A DNA stretch of 64,000 nt, from the NCBI GenBank assembly GCA_040390855.1, contig JAZJXO010000017.1:60343-124342 (forward strand), in the 5' to 3' direction. The notes under the pieces are model-generated. The model saw only the letters and a list, made by a program, of their open reading frames with translations. It did no database searches and was not told the DNA's origin. Shown piece by piece: positions 1 through 8,304 of this stretch. This DNA comes from Parvibaculum sp040390855. GTDB taxonomy: Bacteria; Pseudomonadota; Alphaproteobacteria; Parvibaculales; Parvibaculaceae. Position numbers and translations under genes: made by a program. Every line of letters starts with the position of its first letter. Position 1 is the first letter of the stretch.

Positions 1-1
1 T

Positions 2-541
2 GTGCTGGCGGCGGGAAATACGATCGAGCTTGCCGAGCTTTGGGTTGCGGCGAAGGCAGGCGGGCAGGACGGCGATGTTTGGGCCGTTGATGATCTCACG
101 CATATGCTCGATCAGCATTTTTCTGTTGAGGGTCCGGCGCGCTCCGCACCCGTCACTGATCTTGTTACTTTCTTCCGTGATCTTCGTGCGTCGGGATTTC
201 ATACTGGCATCGCAACCAATGACAATGCGGCCTCGGCCTATGCGACCGTCACGCGGTTTGGTCTTGCGGATCACATCGAGTTTGTCTGCGGCTATGATAG
301 CGGCCACGGCACAAAGCCCGGCCCTGGTATGATGCACGCTTTCTGTCAACGCGTTGGTCTGATGCCGGCTGAAGTTGCGATGGTCGGTGACAATTTTCAC
401 GATCTTGAAATGGCGCGGCGTGCGGGCGCAGGGCTCAAAGTGGGTGTGCTCACTGGCACGAGCACGCGGGAAGATTTAACGCCCTATGCTGACATTGTGC
501 TCGACAGTATTGTCGATCTTCCGGCGTTCCTCGCGACTTAG
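2..541 (+). CDS. HAD-family hydrolase, 5' end cut by window edge
   Basis: This is the C-terminal 179 residues of a haloacid dehalogenase-like hydrolase, probably a phosphoglycolate phosphatase-type enzyme that removes phosphate from a small metabolite in the cytoplasm. Motif II is ATND (residues 71-74 of the visible part), motif III is the lysine in GTKPGPG (about 105), and motif IV is GDNFHD (about 129-134). The N-terminal DxDGT nucleophile motif is absent because the reading frame runs off the left edge, so the real start lies outside the window. It converges on the next gene with a 4-base overlap. Family assignment is firm; the substrate is unknown. Confidence 0.85.
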   Translation: MLAAGNTIELAELWVAAKAGGQDGDVWAVDDLTHMLDQHFSVEGPARSAPVTDLVTFFRDLRASGFHTGIATNDNAASAYATVTRFGLADHIEFVCGYDSGHGTKPGPGMMHAFCQRVGLMPAEVAMVGDNFHDLEMARRAGAGLKVGVLTGTSTREDLTPYADIVLDSIVDLPAFLAT

Positions 542-1998
542 CGCCAGCTTGTCGGTTTCAGATCGAACGCAATGGAGATGCGTTGTGTCGCACCACTAAA
601 GGGCAGTGTGCAGTGGAAGGCGTAGGACGGAAAGAAAAACGCATCTCCTTCGCGCGGCTCATAGGCAAGAGGCTGCGGTTCAAAATTCGCGTTGAAATCT
701 GGCGGTGGTGAACCGAATTCGATCCAGCCGTCTTTCGTTGTCTCGCCGTCCCCCATGCTTGGCGGCAGCGCCACATAATAGACGCCGCTTAACCAACCGC
801 CGACATGGATATGCGGATGCTGGTGCCCGCCTTCCGACAGAAGTGTGCCCCACATATCAAGCTGATAGGTGCGCGGAACCTGTCCGAAAAAGGGGTGCAT
901 TTTTTCGACTTTGACCGTATCGAAGAAAGCGTCGATCTGTTGGCGCAAGGCTTTTTCGAAAGCGAGAAATGGTTCGCGTGGGTTGTCGAGTATGAGGCCG
1001 GTCTGTCCGCCTTGCCGTGTGGCTTTGCCTTGCGGTTCCCATGTCAGCGTTGGATCGGCTTTTAAGGCGTCGGCGAGCGCAGTGTTGAGGTCAGCTATCG
1101 AAGTGAAACCTTCTGGCGGCGTCAGTGACTTGCGCGAAATCGTGCGGGCGAGTTCGGCGCGGAAGCCTGCGGGCATCTGGCCGAGGTCTTGTGCGCGGGC
1201 AAACGGAAACCATGCTGCCGCGCGGCGTTCAGGCCCGTGCTTGCTGAGAGCGCGTTCAAAAATATCCGCCGCATCGCGCATGTGACCGAGTTTCAGCTTG
1301 ACCATGCCAAGGCTCACATAGGTGAGGATGTCTTTCGGGTTCAATGACGACGCTTGTTCATAGGCTTTTTCGGCAGCGGCAAAATCCTGGCGCTTCTGAT
1401 GCACATTGCCGAGATTACCGTAGGCAGCCGCATTTTTCGGATCGAGTGCAATCGCGCGTTCAAAGAGAGCTGCCGCTTCGTCGAGACGGTCCTGTCTCAA
1501 AACAACCATGCCGAGGCTGATAAAATGAGTGGGGTTATTTGGTTCCGCCGAACTTGCCAGACGGAAAGCCTGTTCGGCTTTGGCAAATTGTCCCGCGCGT
1601 TGCAGGAGCTGGCCGAGCGTGCCTGAGAAGACGACTTGCGCGGGGAAGAGTTCGGTCGCGAGTGTGTAGTGAGCGAGTGCTTCGCCCCAGCGGTTGTGCT
1701 GCTGGAGAAAGCGACCGAGATTGACATAAGGGATCGGCTTTGTCGGTGCGAGTTCCAGCGAGCGGCGGAGCGCGGCTTCGGCTTCGGGAAACTTCTGTTG
1801 AGCGACAAAAACCGCGCCGAGCATTGAAATTGTCTCGGCATCATCGGGATGTTCGGTGAGCAACGCGCGGGCGGCGATTTCCGCTTTGTCGAATTTATTG
1901 GTTTTCACAAGCTCCAGAATTTCGGTGCGGCGCTTTATCGTTTCAGGCGTTATTTGCAGTTGGTCAGTCAACTCACTCATCCTCGTTTGGCGAGGCAT
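538..1998 (-). CDS. TPR-repeat protein with C-terminal 2OG-Fe(II) oxygenase-like domain
   Basis: The protein has 486 residues. About residues 20-270 form a run of tetratricopeptide repeats, recognisable from repeated A..LG.......A...F..A...P patterns. The last 110 or so residues resemble the putative 2-oxoglutarate/Fe(II) oxygenase family: HPHIHVGG, then LSGVYYVALP, a GDAFFFPS segment, FHCTLP and RISIAFD. TPRs usually bind a protein partner, so the arrangement suggests a hydroxylase that recruits a protein or peptide substrate; this is inference. The first ATG lacks a clear ribosome site. A second in-frame ATG lies six codons later, directly after GAGG, too close to be a good site. Transcribed alone, converging on the HAD gene. 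Confidence 0.8.
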   Translation of the reverse strand: MPRQTRMSELTDQLQITPETIKRRTEILELVKTNKFDKAEIAARALLTEHPDDAETISMLGAVFVAQQKFPEAEAALRRSLELAPTKPIPYVNLGRFLQQHNRWGEALAHYTLATELFPAQVVFSGTLGQLLQRAGQFAKAEQAFRLASSAEPNNPTHFISLGMVVLRQDRLDEAAALFERAIALDPKNAAAYGNLGNVHQKRQDFAAAEKAYEQASSLNPKDILTYVSLGMVKLKLGHMRDAADIFERALSKHGPERRAAAWFPFARAQDLGQMPAGFRAELARTISRKSLTPPEGFTSIADLNTALADALKADPTLTWEPQGKATRQGGQTGLILDNPREPFLAFEKALRQQIDAFFDTVKVEKMHPFFGQVPRTYQLDMWGTLLSEGGHQHPHIHVGGWLSGVYYVALPPSMGDGETTKDGWIEFGSPPPDFNANFEPQPLAYEPREGDAFFFPSYAFHCTLPFSGATQRISIAFDLKPTSWR

Positions 1999-2094
1999 AT
2001 GTATAACATAAAAAATAATTGCGTCCGCACGACTTGTTCGAGCGGAAGGCGTTCGCCGTCTTTGTTGCGATGTCGAGCTTGTCCATATGTCCGG

Positions 2095-2970
2095 TCAAGC
2101 TGATTGCGCGGCGGTTACCCGTGCGACGAGGGCGCGGGCTTGCTTGAGATGAGGAATATCGAGCATCACGCCGTCAAGGGCGACAACGCCGACGTCGCCG
2201 GCTTTATCGAAGGCGTCGATCACCAAGCGTGCATGGGCAAGGTCATCGTCCGACGGCGTGAAGACGCGGTTGATGGTTTCGACTTGCGCCGGATGGATCG
2301 CCATCTTTGCGGTGAAGCCGTCGCGCGCCGCTGCGCGAGCTTCGCGTTCCAGTCCTGCTTCGTCGCGGAAATCCTTGTAGATGCTATCGAGTGGCAAAAC
2401 ACCTGCGGCAACTGCGCCAAGCAGCGTCAGCGTGCGCGCCATCTGGTAGGGGCCGGTATAGTTGCCAGCTTCGTCCTTGTTGTCACGTGCGCCGAGGACA
2501 GCGGCCAGATCTTCCGCCCCCCATGTCATCGCAAAGAGCCGCGACGATGATCCACCATAGGTACCGAGATTGAACATGGAGGCGGCGGTTTCGGTTGCCA
2601 CACAAAAGAGTTTCGTCGCGCCTTTCGTCAGGCCAGCCTCTTCCTCCAGTTCGTCGAGCTTTGCCGAGACTGTCCGGATACAGCCGCCTGTGATTGTTTT
2701 GGGCACCAGGATCGCGTGAGGTTTGGCTGCAATCACGGATTTCAGATCATCCTGCCAGAGCGGCGTGTCAAGCGCATTCATGCGTACGCAGAGCTTCGGT
2801 CCATTGGTATCCGCCGATTTCAGATATTCCGCCGCATTGGTCCGTGCTGCGGGCTTGTTCGATAAAGCGACCGAGTCTTCTAGATCAAGGATCAACGCAT
2901 CGGCACCGGAGCCTGCGCCTTTGGCGAGTTTCTTGTCACTGTCAGCAGGTACAAACAAAAACGAGCGCAT
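2095..2970 (-). CDS. HpcH/HpaI aldolase - citrate lyase beta-like (CitE family) lyase
   Basis: This 291-residue TIM-barrel lyase belongs to the CitE/malyl-CoA lyase family, which cleaves or forms 3-hydroxy-dicarboxyl-CoA thioesters with Mg2+. Visible family marks are FLFVPADS at the N-terminus, LILDLEDSV with the acidic metal and substrate residues, a CVRMNALDTP arginine strand, and TWGAEDLAAVLGA around residue 155. It ends 3 bases before a MaoC hydratase gene on the same strand (order MaoC then lyase), so hydration and retro-Claisen cleavage are probably consecutive steps. Likely substrates are malyl-, methylmalyl- or citramalyl-CoA; the sequence alone does not decide. A paralogue lies at 43115-44029. 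Confidence 0.85.
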   Translation of the reverse strand: MRSFLFVPADSDKKLAKGAGSGADALILDLEDSVALSNKPAARTNAAEYLKSADTNGPKLCVRMNALDTPLWQDDLKSVIAAKPHAILVPKTITGGCIRTVSAKLDELEEEAGLTKGATKLFCVATETAASMFNLGTYGGSSSRLFAMTWGAEDLAAVLGARDNKDEAGNYTGPYQMARTLTLLGAVAAGVLPLDSIYKDFRDEAGLEREARAAARDGFTAKMAIHPAQVETINRVFTPSDDDLAHARLVIDAFDKAGDVGVVALDGVMLDIPHLKQARALVARVTAAQSA

Positions 2971-2973
2971 GTA

Positions 2974-3429
2974 TCAGTCTCCCTTGGCATGCATGAAGGC
3001 TTGCCGCGTGCAGAATGCGACTTCCTCATTCCGCTGGTTGATCGCTTTGTGTTCAAATGTCACGATGCCTGCCTTGGGCCGCGACTTCGAACGACGCTTT
3101 CCCATTACCTTTGTTTCAATGCGCAGTGTGTCGCCATGGAAGACCGGTTTCGGAAATGTGATGTCCGTCATGCCGAGATTGGCAATGGTGGTGCCGAGCG
3201 TCGTGTCATGTACGGAAATGCCAATCATCAGGCCCAGTGTGAAGAGCGAGTTCACCAGCGGCTTGCCGAACTCCGTTTGCGTTTCGGCATAGTGGTGATC
3301 GAGATGCAGCGCGGCGGGGTTCATCGTCATGGTGGTGAACAGAACATTGTCTGTTTCCGTGACGGTGCGGGTGATCGCATGTTTGAAGACCTGTCCGTCC
3401 TCAAACTCCTCAAAATATAGCCCTGCCAT
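2974..3429 (-). CDS. MaoC-like hot-dog dehydratase/hydratase
   Basis: A 151-residue single hot-dog fold protein of the MaoC family, which hydrates 2-enoyl-CoA thioesters. It starts with YFEEFEDGQVFKH, typical of this subgroup, and carries MNPAALHLD where the family has its Asn-Pro-His hydratase motif, then GDTL in a later strand. It is the first gene of a two-gene unit with the CitE-like lyase (3-base gap) and lies divergent to an acyl-CoA dehydrogenase, with a 74-base promoter region between. Mesaconyl-CoA or a related branched unsaturated dicarboxyl-CoA is a plausible substrate by comparison with known MaoC/lyase pairs; that is inference. Confidence 0.87.
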   Translation of the reverse strand: MAGLYFEEFEDGQVFKHAITRTVTETDNVLFTTMTMNPAALHLDHHYAETQTEFGKPLVNSLFTLGLMIGISVHDTTLGTTIANLGMTDITFPKPVFHGDTLRIETKVMGKRRSKSRPKAGIVTFEHKAINQRNEEVAFCTRQAFMHAKGD

Positions 3430-3503
3430 TTTTTTCTCCCCATTTTTGCGCTAGGTTATAGGCTCCTGAACAAAGAACCATAGCAATAACAAGAGGGCAG
3501 GGA

Positions 3504-4673
3504 ATGAATTTCAGCTTCAGCGAGGACCAGCAGGCCATCCGCGATGCGGTAGCCAAAACCTGTGCCAAATATGATGACGCCTATTGGCTGGGGCGCGACC
3601 GTGACGGCGGTTTCCCTGATGATTTCGTTGCTGACATCGCAGCAGGCGGCTGGCTCGGTGTGGCGATGCCGGAAGCCTATGGCGGTTCGGGGTTGGGCGT
3701 AACGGAAGCTGCCATTGTCGCGCAGACGATTGCCCAGAGCGGCGCGTGCCTCTCCGGTGCGTCGGCTATTCATATCAATCTCTTTGGCCCCATGCCGGTT
3801 GTGGTTTTTGGTACGGAGGAGCAGAAACAGCGGAATCTACCTGCGCTTATCGCGGGCCGCGACCGTTGCTGCTTCGGCGTGACCGAGCCTGACGCGGGAT
3901 TGAACACGACCGCGATTTCGACAAAGGCCGAGTGGGACGGCAAGGCTTACGTCGTGCATGGACGCAAGATGTGGACGTCGACCGCGCAAACCGCGACCAA
4001 GATTCTGCTGCTCGCCCGGACCACGGCCAAAGATAAATGCAAAAAGCCGACGGAAGGTCTGTCGCTCTTTTATACGGACCTTGATCGAGGTGGTGCCACT
4101 GAGGTTCGCGAGATCGAAAAAATGGGCCGCAAGGCGGTCGATTCAAATGCGGTGTTCTTTGACGGCTTGCGTATCCCGAAGGAAGATCTGATTGGCGAGG
4201 AGGGCAAGGGGTTTCACTATCTGCTCCACGGGCTCAATCCCGAACGTGTGCTGATCGGGGCTGAGGCTGTCGGCGTCGGTCGTATTGCGCTGAAAAAAGC
4301 GACAGACTATGCCCGTGAGCGCGAAGTTTTCGGACGCCCCATCGGTAAAAATCAGGCGATCCAGCATCCGCTCGCTAAAAGCTGGGCCGAGCTTGAGGCG
4401 GCAAATCTCATGGTCTTTAAAGCCGCTGCGCTTTATGACGCGGGAGAGAATTGCGGTGCCGAGGCGAACGCTGGCAAATATCTTGCCGCCGAAGCAGGTT
4501 ATCATGCCTGTGAGACGGCTGTGATGACGCATGGTGGTATGGGATATGCCAAGGAGTTTCATGTCGAACGCTACCTGCGCGAAATTATGATCGCCCGTAT
4601 CGCTCCGGTGAGCCGGGAAATGATCCTGAGCTTCATCGCCGAGCGCGTGCTGGATTTGCCGAAGTCGTATTGA
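3504..4673 (+). CDS. Acyl-CoA dehydrogenase, isovaleryl/long-chain catalytic-base type
   Basis: A 389-residue FAD acyl-CoA dehydrogenase of full family length, producing a 2,3-enoyl-CoA. It has the FGVTEPDAG flavin loop, the WTSTAQTA region, REREVFGRPIGKNQ, and a THGGMGYAKEF C-terminal helix. The usual catalytic Glu in an EGT motif near the end is replaced by ARIAPVSRE. A Glu at residue 247 in LNPERVLIGAEA aligns with the alternative base position used by isovaleryl- and long-chain dehydrogenases, so the enzyme is probably active on a branched or long substrate. It lies divergent from the MaoC/CitE pair and is followed after 2 bases by a HIT protein. Confidence 0.9.
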   Translation: MNFSFSEDQQAIRDAVAKTCAKYDDAYWLGRDRDGGFPDDFVADIAAGGWLGVAMPEAYGGSGLGVTEAAIVAQTIAQSGACLSGASAIHINLFGPMPVVVFGTEEQKQRNLPALIAGRDRCCFGVTEPDAGLNTTAISTKAEWDGKAYVVHGRKMWTSTAQTATKILLLARTTAKDKCKKPTEGLSLFYTDLDRGGATEVREIEKMGRKAVDSNAVFFDGLRIPKEDLIGEEGKGFHYLLHGLNPERVLIGAEAVGVGRIALKKATDYAREREVFGRPIGKNQAIQHPLAKSWAELEAANLMVFKAAALYDAGENCGAEANAGKYLAAEAGYHACETAVMTHGGMGYAKEFHVERYLREIMIARIAPVSREMILSFIAERVLDLPKSY

Positions 4674-4675
4674 CC

Positions 4676-5101
4676 ATGACCAACCTCATCTCCGAAGCAT
4701 TCCGTCTTCACGAGCGCCTTGCCGCTGACACATGGACCATCAAGGACCTCGCGCTTACCCGCGTTCTCCTGATGAATGACAAGCGTTATCCTTGGCTCAT
4801 TCTCGTGCCGCGCCGCGATGGCTTGCGCGACTTCCATGATGTCGCCGCCGCTGACAAGGCAACCTTCCTCGCCGAGATCGACCATGTTTCCGCCGCGTTG
4901 AAAAATCTGACCGGCGCGTTCAAGATCAATGTCGCTGCTTTAGGCAATATGGTGCCCCAGCTTCATGTCCATGTGATCGCTCGCTTCGAAGGAGACGCGG
5001 TTTGGCCTAAACCTGTGTGGGGCTTAGGGGAGGCGGTGCCTTATCCGCCCTCCGAGGTCGGTAGCCTTATCGAAAAGTTAAAAAAGGCCCTTCACGGTTA
5101 A
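4676..5101 (+). CDS. HIT-domain protein
   Basis: A 141-residue histidine-triad superfamily protein, normally a nucleotide hydrolase or transferase. The triad region reads QLHVHVIAR: two histidines of the H-x-H-x-H core remain and the first is Gln, a variant also seen in other HIT branches, so catalytic activity is uncertain. The start is the ATG two bases after the acyl-CoA dehydrogenase stop; a TTG at 4670 would overlap it. The close spacing suggests co-transcription with the dehydrogenase, although no functional link is obvious. Confidence 0.83.
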   Translation: MTNLISEAFRLHERLAADTWTIKDLALTRVLLMNDKRYPWLILVPRRDGLRDFHDVAAADKATFLAEIDHVSAALKNLTGAFKINVAALGNMVPQLHVHVIARFEGDAVWPKPVWGLGEAVPYPPSEVGSLIEKLKKALHG

Positions 5102-5180
5102 CGTTTGGTTTAGGTCTCGATTCTATCCTGCAATGACGAAAGGGGCCCGAATCCCTTTCGGAAGCGCAGGATGTCAGATT

Positions 5181-5633
5181 ATGGCAAACATCATCATTGC
5201 GGATCAGTCCGCAGCTTTCTTGAGAGCGGCTCAGTATCTTCTCGATAGTTTGGGGCACAATTCGATCTCGGCTAGAAATGGCGCGGAAACACTCGATCTC
5301 GTGCAGGGGGTCTCGCCTGATCTCGTGATCATTGACGCCCGTTTGCCGGACTATGAAGGTGTCAGCCTCATCGAGACGATTCGCGCTCTGCCCGATGGAC
5401 GACGGCCTTGCATCTTTTTCGTGCCTGAAAATGCCCGTCCTGCATCGGTGCGCGCCGCGCTTGATGCCGGCGCTGACGACTATCTGATGAAGCCCTTTGA
5501 TCGCGAGTTGGTGTCCTTCAGGCTCACACAGGCGAAGGCCCGTGGCCGTCTTGTCGAGCGTCCGCGCGTGACCAAGCTCGTGCAGGACAATTCAAGCTCA
5601 TGGCGCTTCCGCACCTTCGGCAAGGCCGTTTAA
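5181..5633 (+). CDS. Stand-alone response-regulator receiver domain
   Basis: A single CheY-like receiver of 150 residues with no output domain. The phosphoacceptor is the Asp in VIIDARLPD, an acidic residue follows the first strand (IIIADQSAAF), and the switch Lys is in YLMKPFD. A basic tail of about 30 residues follows the fold. The ATG at 5181 is chosen because GCAGG lies 10 bases upstream and the receiver fold begins there; an upstream in-frame ATG at 5133 has no ribosome site. No histidine kinase is nearby, so the partner is elsewhere. Possibly part of a phosphorelay or a polar signalling complex. Confidence 0.85.
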   Translation: MANIIIADQSAAFLRAAQYLLDSLGHNSISARNGAETLDLVQGVSPDLVIIDARLPDYEGVSLIETIRALPDGRRPCIFFVPENARPASVRAALDAGADDYLMKPFDRELVSFRLTQAKARGRLVERPRVTKLVQDNSSSWRFRTFGKAV

Positions 5634-5671
5634 GTATCGCATTTCATTTGAGAAATAAGATGAAATTTAAG

Positions 5672-5687
5672 GTGCAAGTATTTGCAC
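5672..5687. terminator. Hairpin between convergent genes
   Basis: GTGCAA-GTAT-TTGCAC is a perfect 6-bp stem with a 4-base loop, lying between the receiver gene and the convergent MFS gene. No strong T-run follows on either strand, so termination activity is uncertain. Confidence 0.35.
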
Positions 5688-5688
5688 T

Positions 5689-7113
5689 CTAAGGTTTTCC
5701 GTGCGACTTGCTCCAGTTTTCAAGATAGTCGAGGCTCGCCAGATAAGGCTTCAGCGCCACTATGCCGAGCAAGGCCCCGAGGCCCAGGCAGATAGGCGGA
5801 ACGATGGCCAGCGAGTAGCGCAGCATGTGCTCGTCATGAAAGACATGGTCGGTAACAAAGGCCACCGCGAAAGGTCCGATCCCCAATCCGATCAGGCTCA
5901 CGATGAGGCCGGAGAGAGCCGAGGCAAAGCCCCGCATCTGGTTAGGCATCATGTCGATAAGGGCCGAAGGTCCCACACCCGTGATGAAGGTCGCGAAGTA
6001 AGTCGCGGGCACAATCAGGACAAGGGCGATATAGGGGTTGTCAATCAGGGGAGCAGCCAGTGAGAAGGGCAGCGCGGCGACGCCCGTGAAGATCATCACG
6101 AAAACGCGGCCGTTTCTGTAGCCTTTCGATTTGATGTAATCACCCAGTGCACCGCCGGAGACGACACCCAGCGTGCCGAAGATCATAATGATCAGGCCGT
6201 AGATTGTGCCAATATCGCCCGCCGTCCAGCCATAGGTGCGGATGAAGAAAGTGGGCACCCAGGCTGCTGTGCCATAGGCCATCATTGAAAGAAGCGCAGA
6301 ACACAAGTTCATCGCAAAAAAGGCGACCGCATTTTCTTTCAGGTAGTTGACCACTTCACTGAAGGGAACCGCGACATCGCGCATGACGCCGTCGGCGCCT
6401 GCTTCGCGGCGCATATGGCCGCGCCGCAGCGGTTCCCTGAGGGTCGCCACCCATAAAGCAATCAGAATGCCCGGGAGGCCGACAACGAAAAAAACGATCT
6501 GCCATGAATAGACATGGCCGACAATCGGCAGATTGAGGTCGCCCACAGAGGTCGCCCAGCCGATGACCAATGCGCCGATCACAAGGGCGAGGCCGGCGCC
6601 CATATAGACGCCGACGCCGTAAACGCCAATGGCAAAGCCTAGTCGTTTTGGCGGGAAGTAGTCGGAAATGATCGAATAGGCGGCCGGCGTGAGTGCTGCC
6701 TCACCAATGCCTACGCCAACTCGGAATGTGAAGAGTTGCCAGTAAACCTTTGCGGTTCCTGATAAAGCCGTCATCAAACTCCAGATGAAAACACCGATGG
6801 CAATGATGCTCACGCGGTGGCGTCGGTCGACCAGCCGCCCGATGGGCAGGCCCATAATCGCATAGATGACGGCGAAGGCGATGCCGAGGAGGAGGCTCAC
6901 CTGCGTGTCGGTGATGCCCAGATCGCGCTTCATTGGCTCGACAAGAAGACTCAGGATTTGCCGGTCGATGAAGGAGAATGTGTAGGCGAGGATGAAGACG
7001 CCGACCACGTACCAGGCGTAAAGCCTGCTCGGATAGGAGGCTTCGTCGGCGTCTTCGGCTACCGTATGGTGGCGGGTTTCCTCAACTTCGGACGCAACTT
7101 CGCTCTCAGACAT
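5689..7113 (-). CDS. Major facilitator superfamily transporter
   Basis: A 474-residue inner-membrane transporter with about 12 hydrophobic segments. The first membrane segment contains FSFIDRQILSLL, common in the organic anion/hexuronate-type and spinster-like MFS branches, and the loop between segments 2 and 3 has GLPIGRLVDRRHR, the family signature. A charged cytoplasmic N-terminus of about 45 residues precedes it. The start at 7113 (MSESEV) is chosen because the longer frame reads through non-conserved sequence and GGGG lies just upstream. The substrate is not predictable; an organic acid is likely from the branch. Monocistronic, divergent from the transglycosylase-like gene. Confidence 0.88.
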   Translation of the reverse strand: MSESEVASEVEETRHHTVAEDADEASYPSRLYAWYVVGVFILAYTFSFIDRQILSLLVEPMKRDLGITDTQVSLLLGIAFAVIYAIMGLPIGRLVDRRHRVSIIAIGVFIWSLMTALSGTAKVYWQLFTFRVGVGIGEAALTPAAYSIISDYFPPKRLGFAIGVYGVGVYMGAGLALVIGALVIGWATSVGDLNLPIVGHVYSWQIVFFVVGLPGILIALWVATLREPLRRGHMRREAGADGVMRDVAVPFSEVVNYLKENAVAFFAMNLCSALLSMMAYGTAAWVPTFFIRTYGWTAGDIGTIYGLIIMIFGTLGVVSGGALGDYIKSKGYRNGRVFVMIFTGVAALPFSLAAPLIDNPYIALVLIVPATYFATFITGVGPSALIDMMPNQMRGFASALSGLIVSLIGLGIGPFAVAFVTDHVFHDEHMLRYSLAIVPPICLGLGALLGIVALKPYLASLDYLENWSKSHGKP

Positions 7114-7314
7114 CTTCCCCCCGTGGCCGCTTTGGGCCGGACGGGCGACTCTTATGACGCAGTGGCCACCCTGAGCCAAGTGTAGCCTTAACGGTGAGGA
7201 TCGCCGCAAGAAAAACCAAGAATTTCGCCAGACGGAAAGGTGGGCCGCGTGTCCATCGCCGCCGTGGCACGGCACTTGCGAATACTCTGGCAGCAACGCC
7301 AAAAGGTACTGACC

Positions 7315-8304
7315 ATGACCCTCGTTTCAGCCATCGCTGCCCCCTCGCATATCACCTCTGCCTTGCAGCAGGCGAGTGCCAAGACGGGTGCGGATTTCAA
7401 CTATCTGCTGAGCACAGCCATGCGTGAGTCGAGCCTGGATTGTAATGCAAAATCAGGGACTTCCAGCGCTTGCGGGTTATTTCAGTTTACCGAGCAAACA
7501 TGGCTCGGCACGATGAAAAAGGATGGCGGGTCGCTGGGGTTGAGCGATCAGGCCAATGCCATTTCCAGAGACGCGAACGGTCGCTATGTGGTGACAGATC
7601 CTGCCGCCCGCCGGGAAATTCTTGCCCTGCGCAACAATCCGGAAGTGTCTGCCCTGATGGCCGGTGCGCTGACGAATGAGAGCCGCCAGAGTCTTGAAGG
7701 CAGCCTTGGCCGTTCCGTGAACGGAGGAGAACTCTATATTGCGCATTTTCTGGGAGCCGGTGGCGCGACGAAACTCATTTCGAGTGCTGAAGAGACACCG
7801 AACGTGCCCGCTGCCACGCTTTTTCCGCAGGCCGCTGCCGCCAACCGCTCGATCTTCTACAACAAAGACGGCTCAGCCCGTTCGGCGAGCGAGGTCTATG
7901 ACAATCTCATCGCCAAGCATCGCGGTCCGGGGGCTTCAACGGAACTGGCGGCTTTGTCCAAGTCCGTTCGCGGCACAACACCGCAGAGCCTCGGCATGTT
8001 GCCCGTTGATTTTCAGAATTTCAGCGCCGCGATTTCGGATGCCGCAGCTTCTGCCACGACCCGTTCAGGTGTCGCGTCATTGTCAGGCATCGGCGGCCGT
8101 TCGCCGATGGCTATGTCGCCGGACGTGGTGCAGATCCTTTCCTCGCTTGATGTGCCTGACATGAACAAAGCCAGCGACTTGAAGGTCGATAGTGACAAGC
8201 GGGATGAGCGCGAAGAACGGATCGCCGAAGCCAATGATGCCCGTGATGATGACCGCCGTGAAGCGCGCGTCATGCAGCCGCGCGGCAGCCACTATTTCGG
8301 TTAA
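7315..8304 (+). CDS. Lytic transglycosylase-like (SLT/lysozyme-fold) protein
   Basis: A 329-residue protein whose first 180 or so residues resemble a peptidoglycan transglycosylase fold. LLSTAMRESSLD holds the catalytic Glu in the usual ES context, followed by SACGLFQFTEQTW and, further on, YIAHFLGAGGA. No convincing signal peptide is visible. The C-terminal part is low-complexity and ends in a highly charged stretch rich in Asp, Arg and Glu. This layout resembles flagellum- or secretion-associated murein hydrolases, but no such genes are nearby. The ATG at 7315 has AAAAGG 8-10 bases upstream; a GTG at 7240 is less likely. Convergent with the next gene, overlapping by 4 bases. Confidence 0.8.
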   Translation: MTLVSAIAAPSHITSALQQASAKTGADFNYLLSTAMRESSLDCNAKSGTSSACGLFQFTEQTWLGTMKKDGGSLGLSDQANAISRDANGRYVVTDPAARREILALRNNPEVSALMAGALTNESRQSLEGSLGRSVNGGELYIAHFLGAGGATKLISSAEETPNVPAATLFPQAAAANRSIFYNKDGSARSASEVYDNLIAKHRGPGASTELAALSKSVRGTTPQSLGMLPVDFQNFSAAISDAAASATTRSGVASLSGIGGRSPMAMSPDVVQILSSLDVPDMNKASDLKVDSDKRDEREERIAEANDARDDDRREARVMQPRGSHYFG

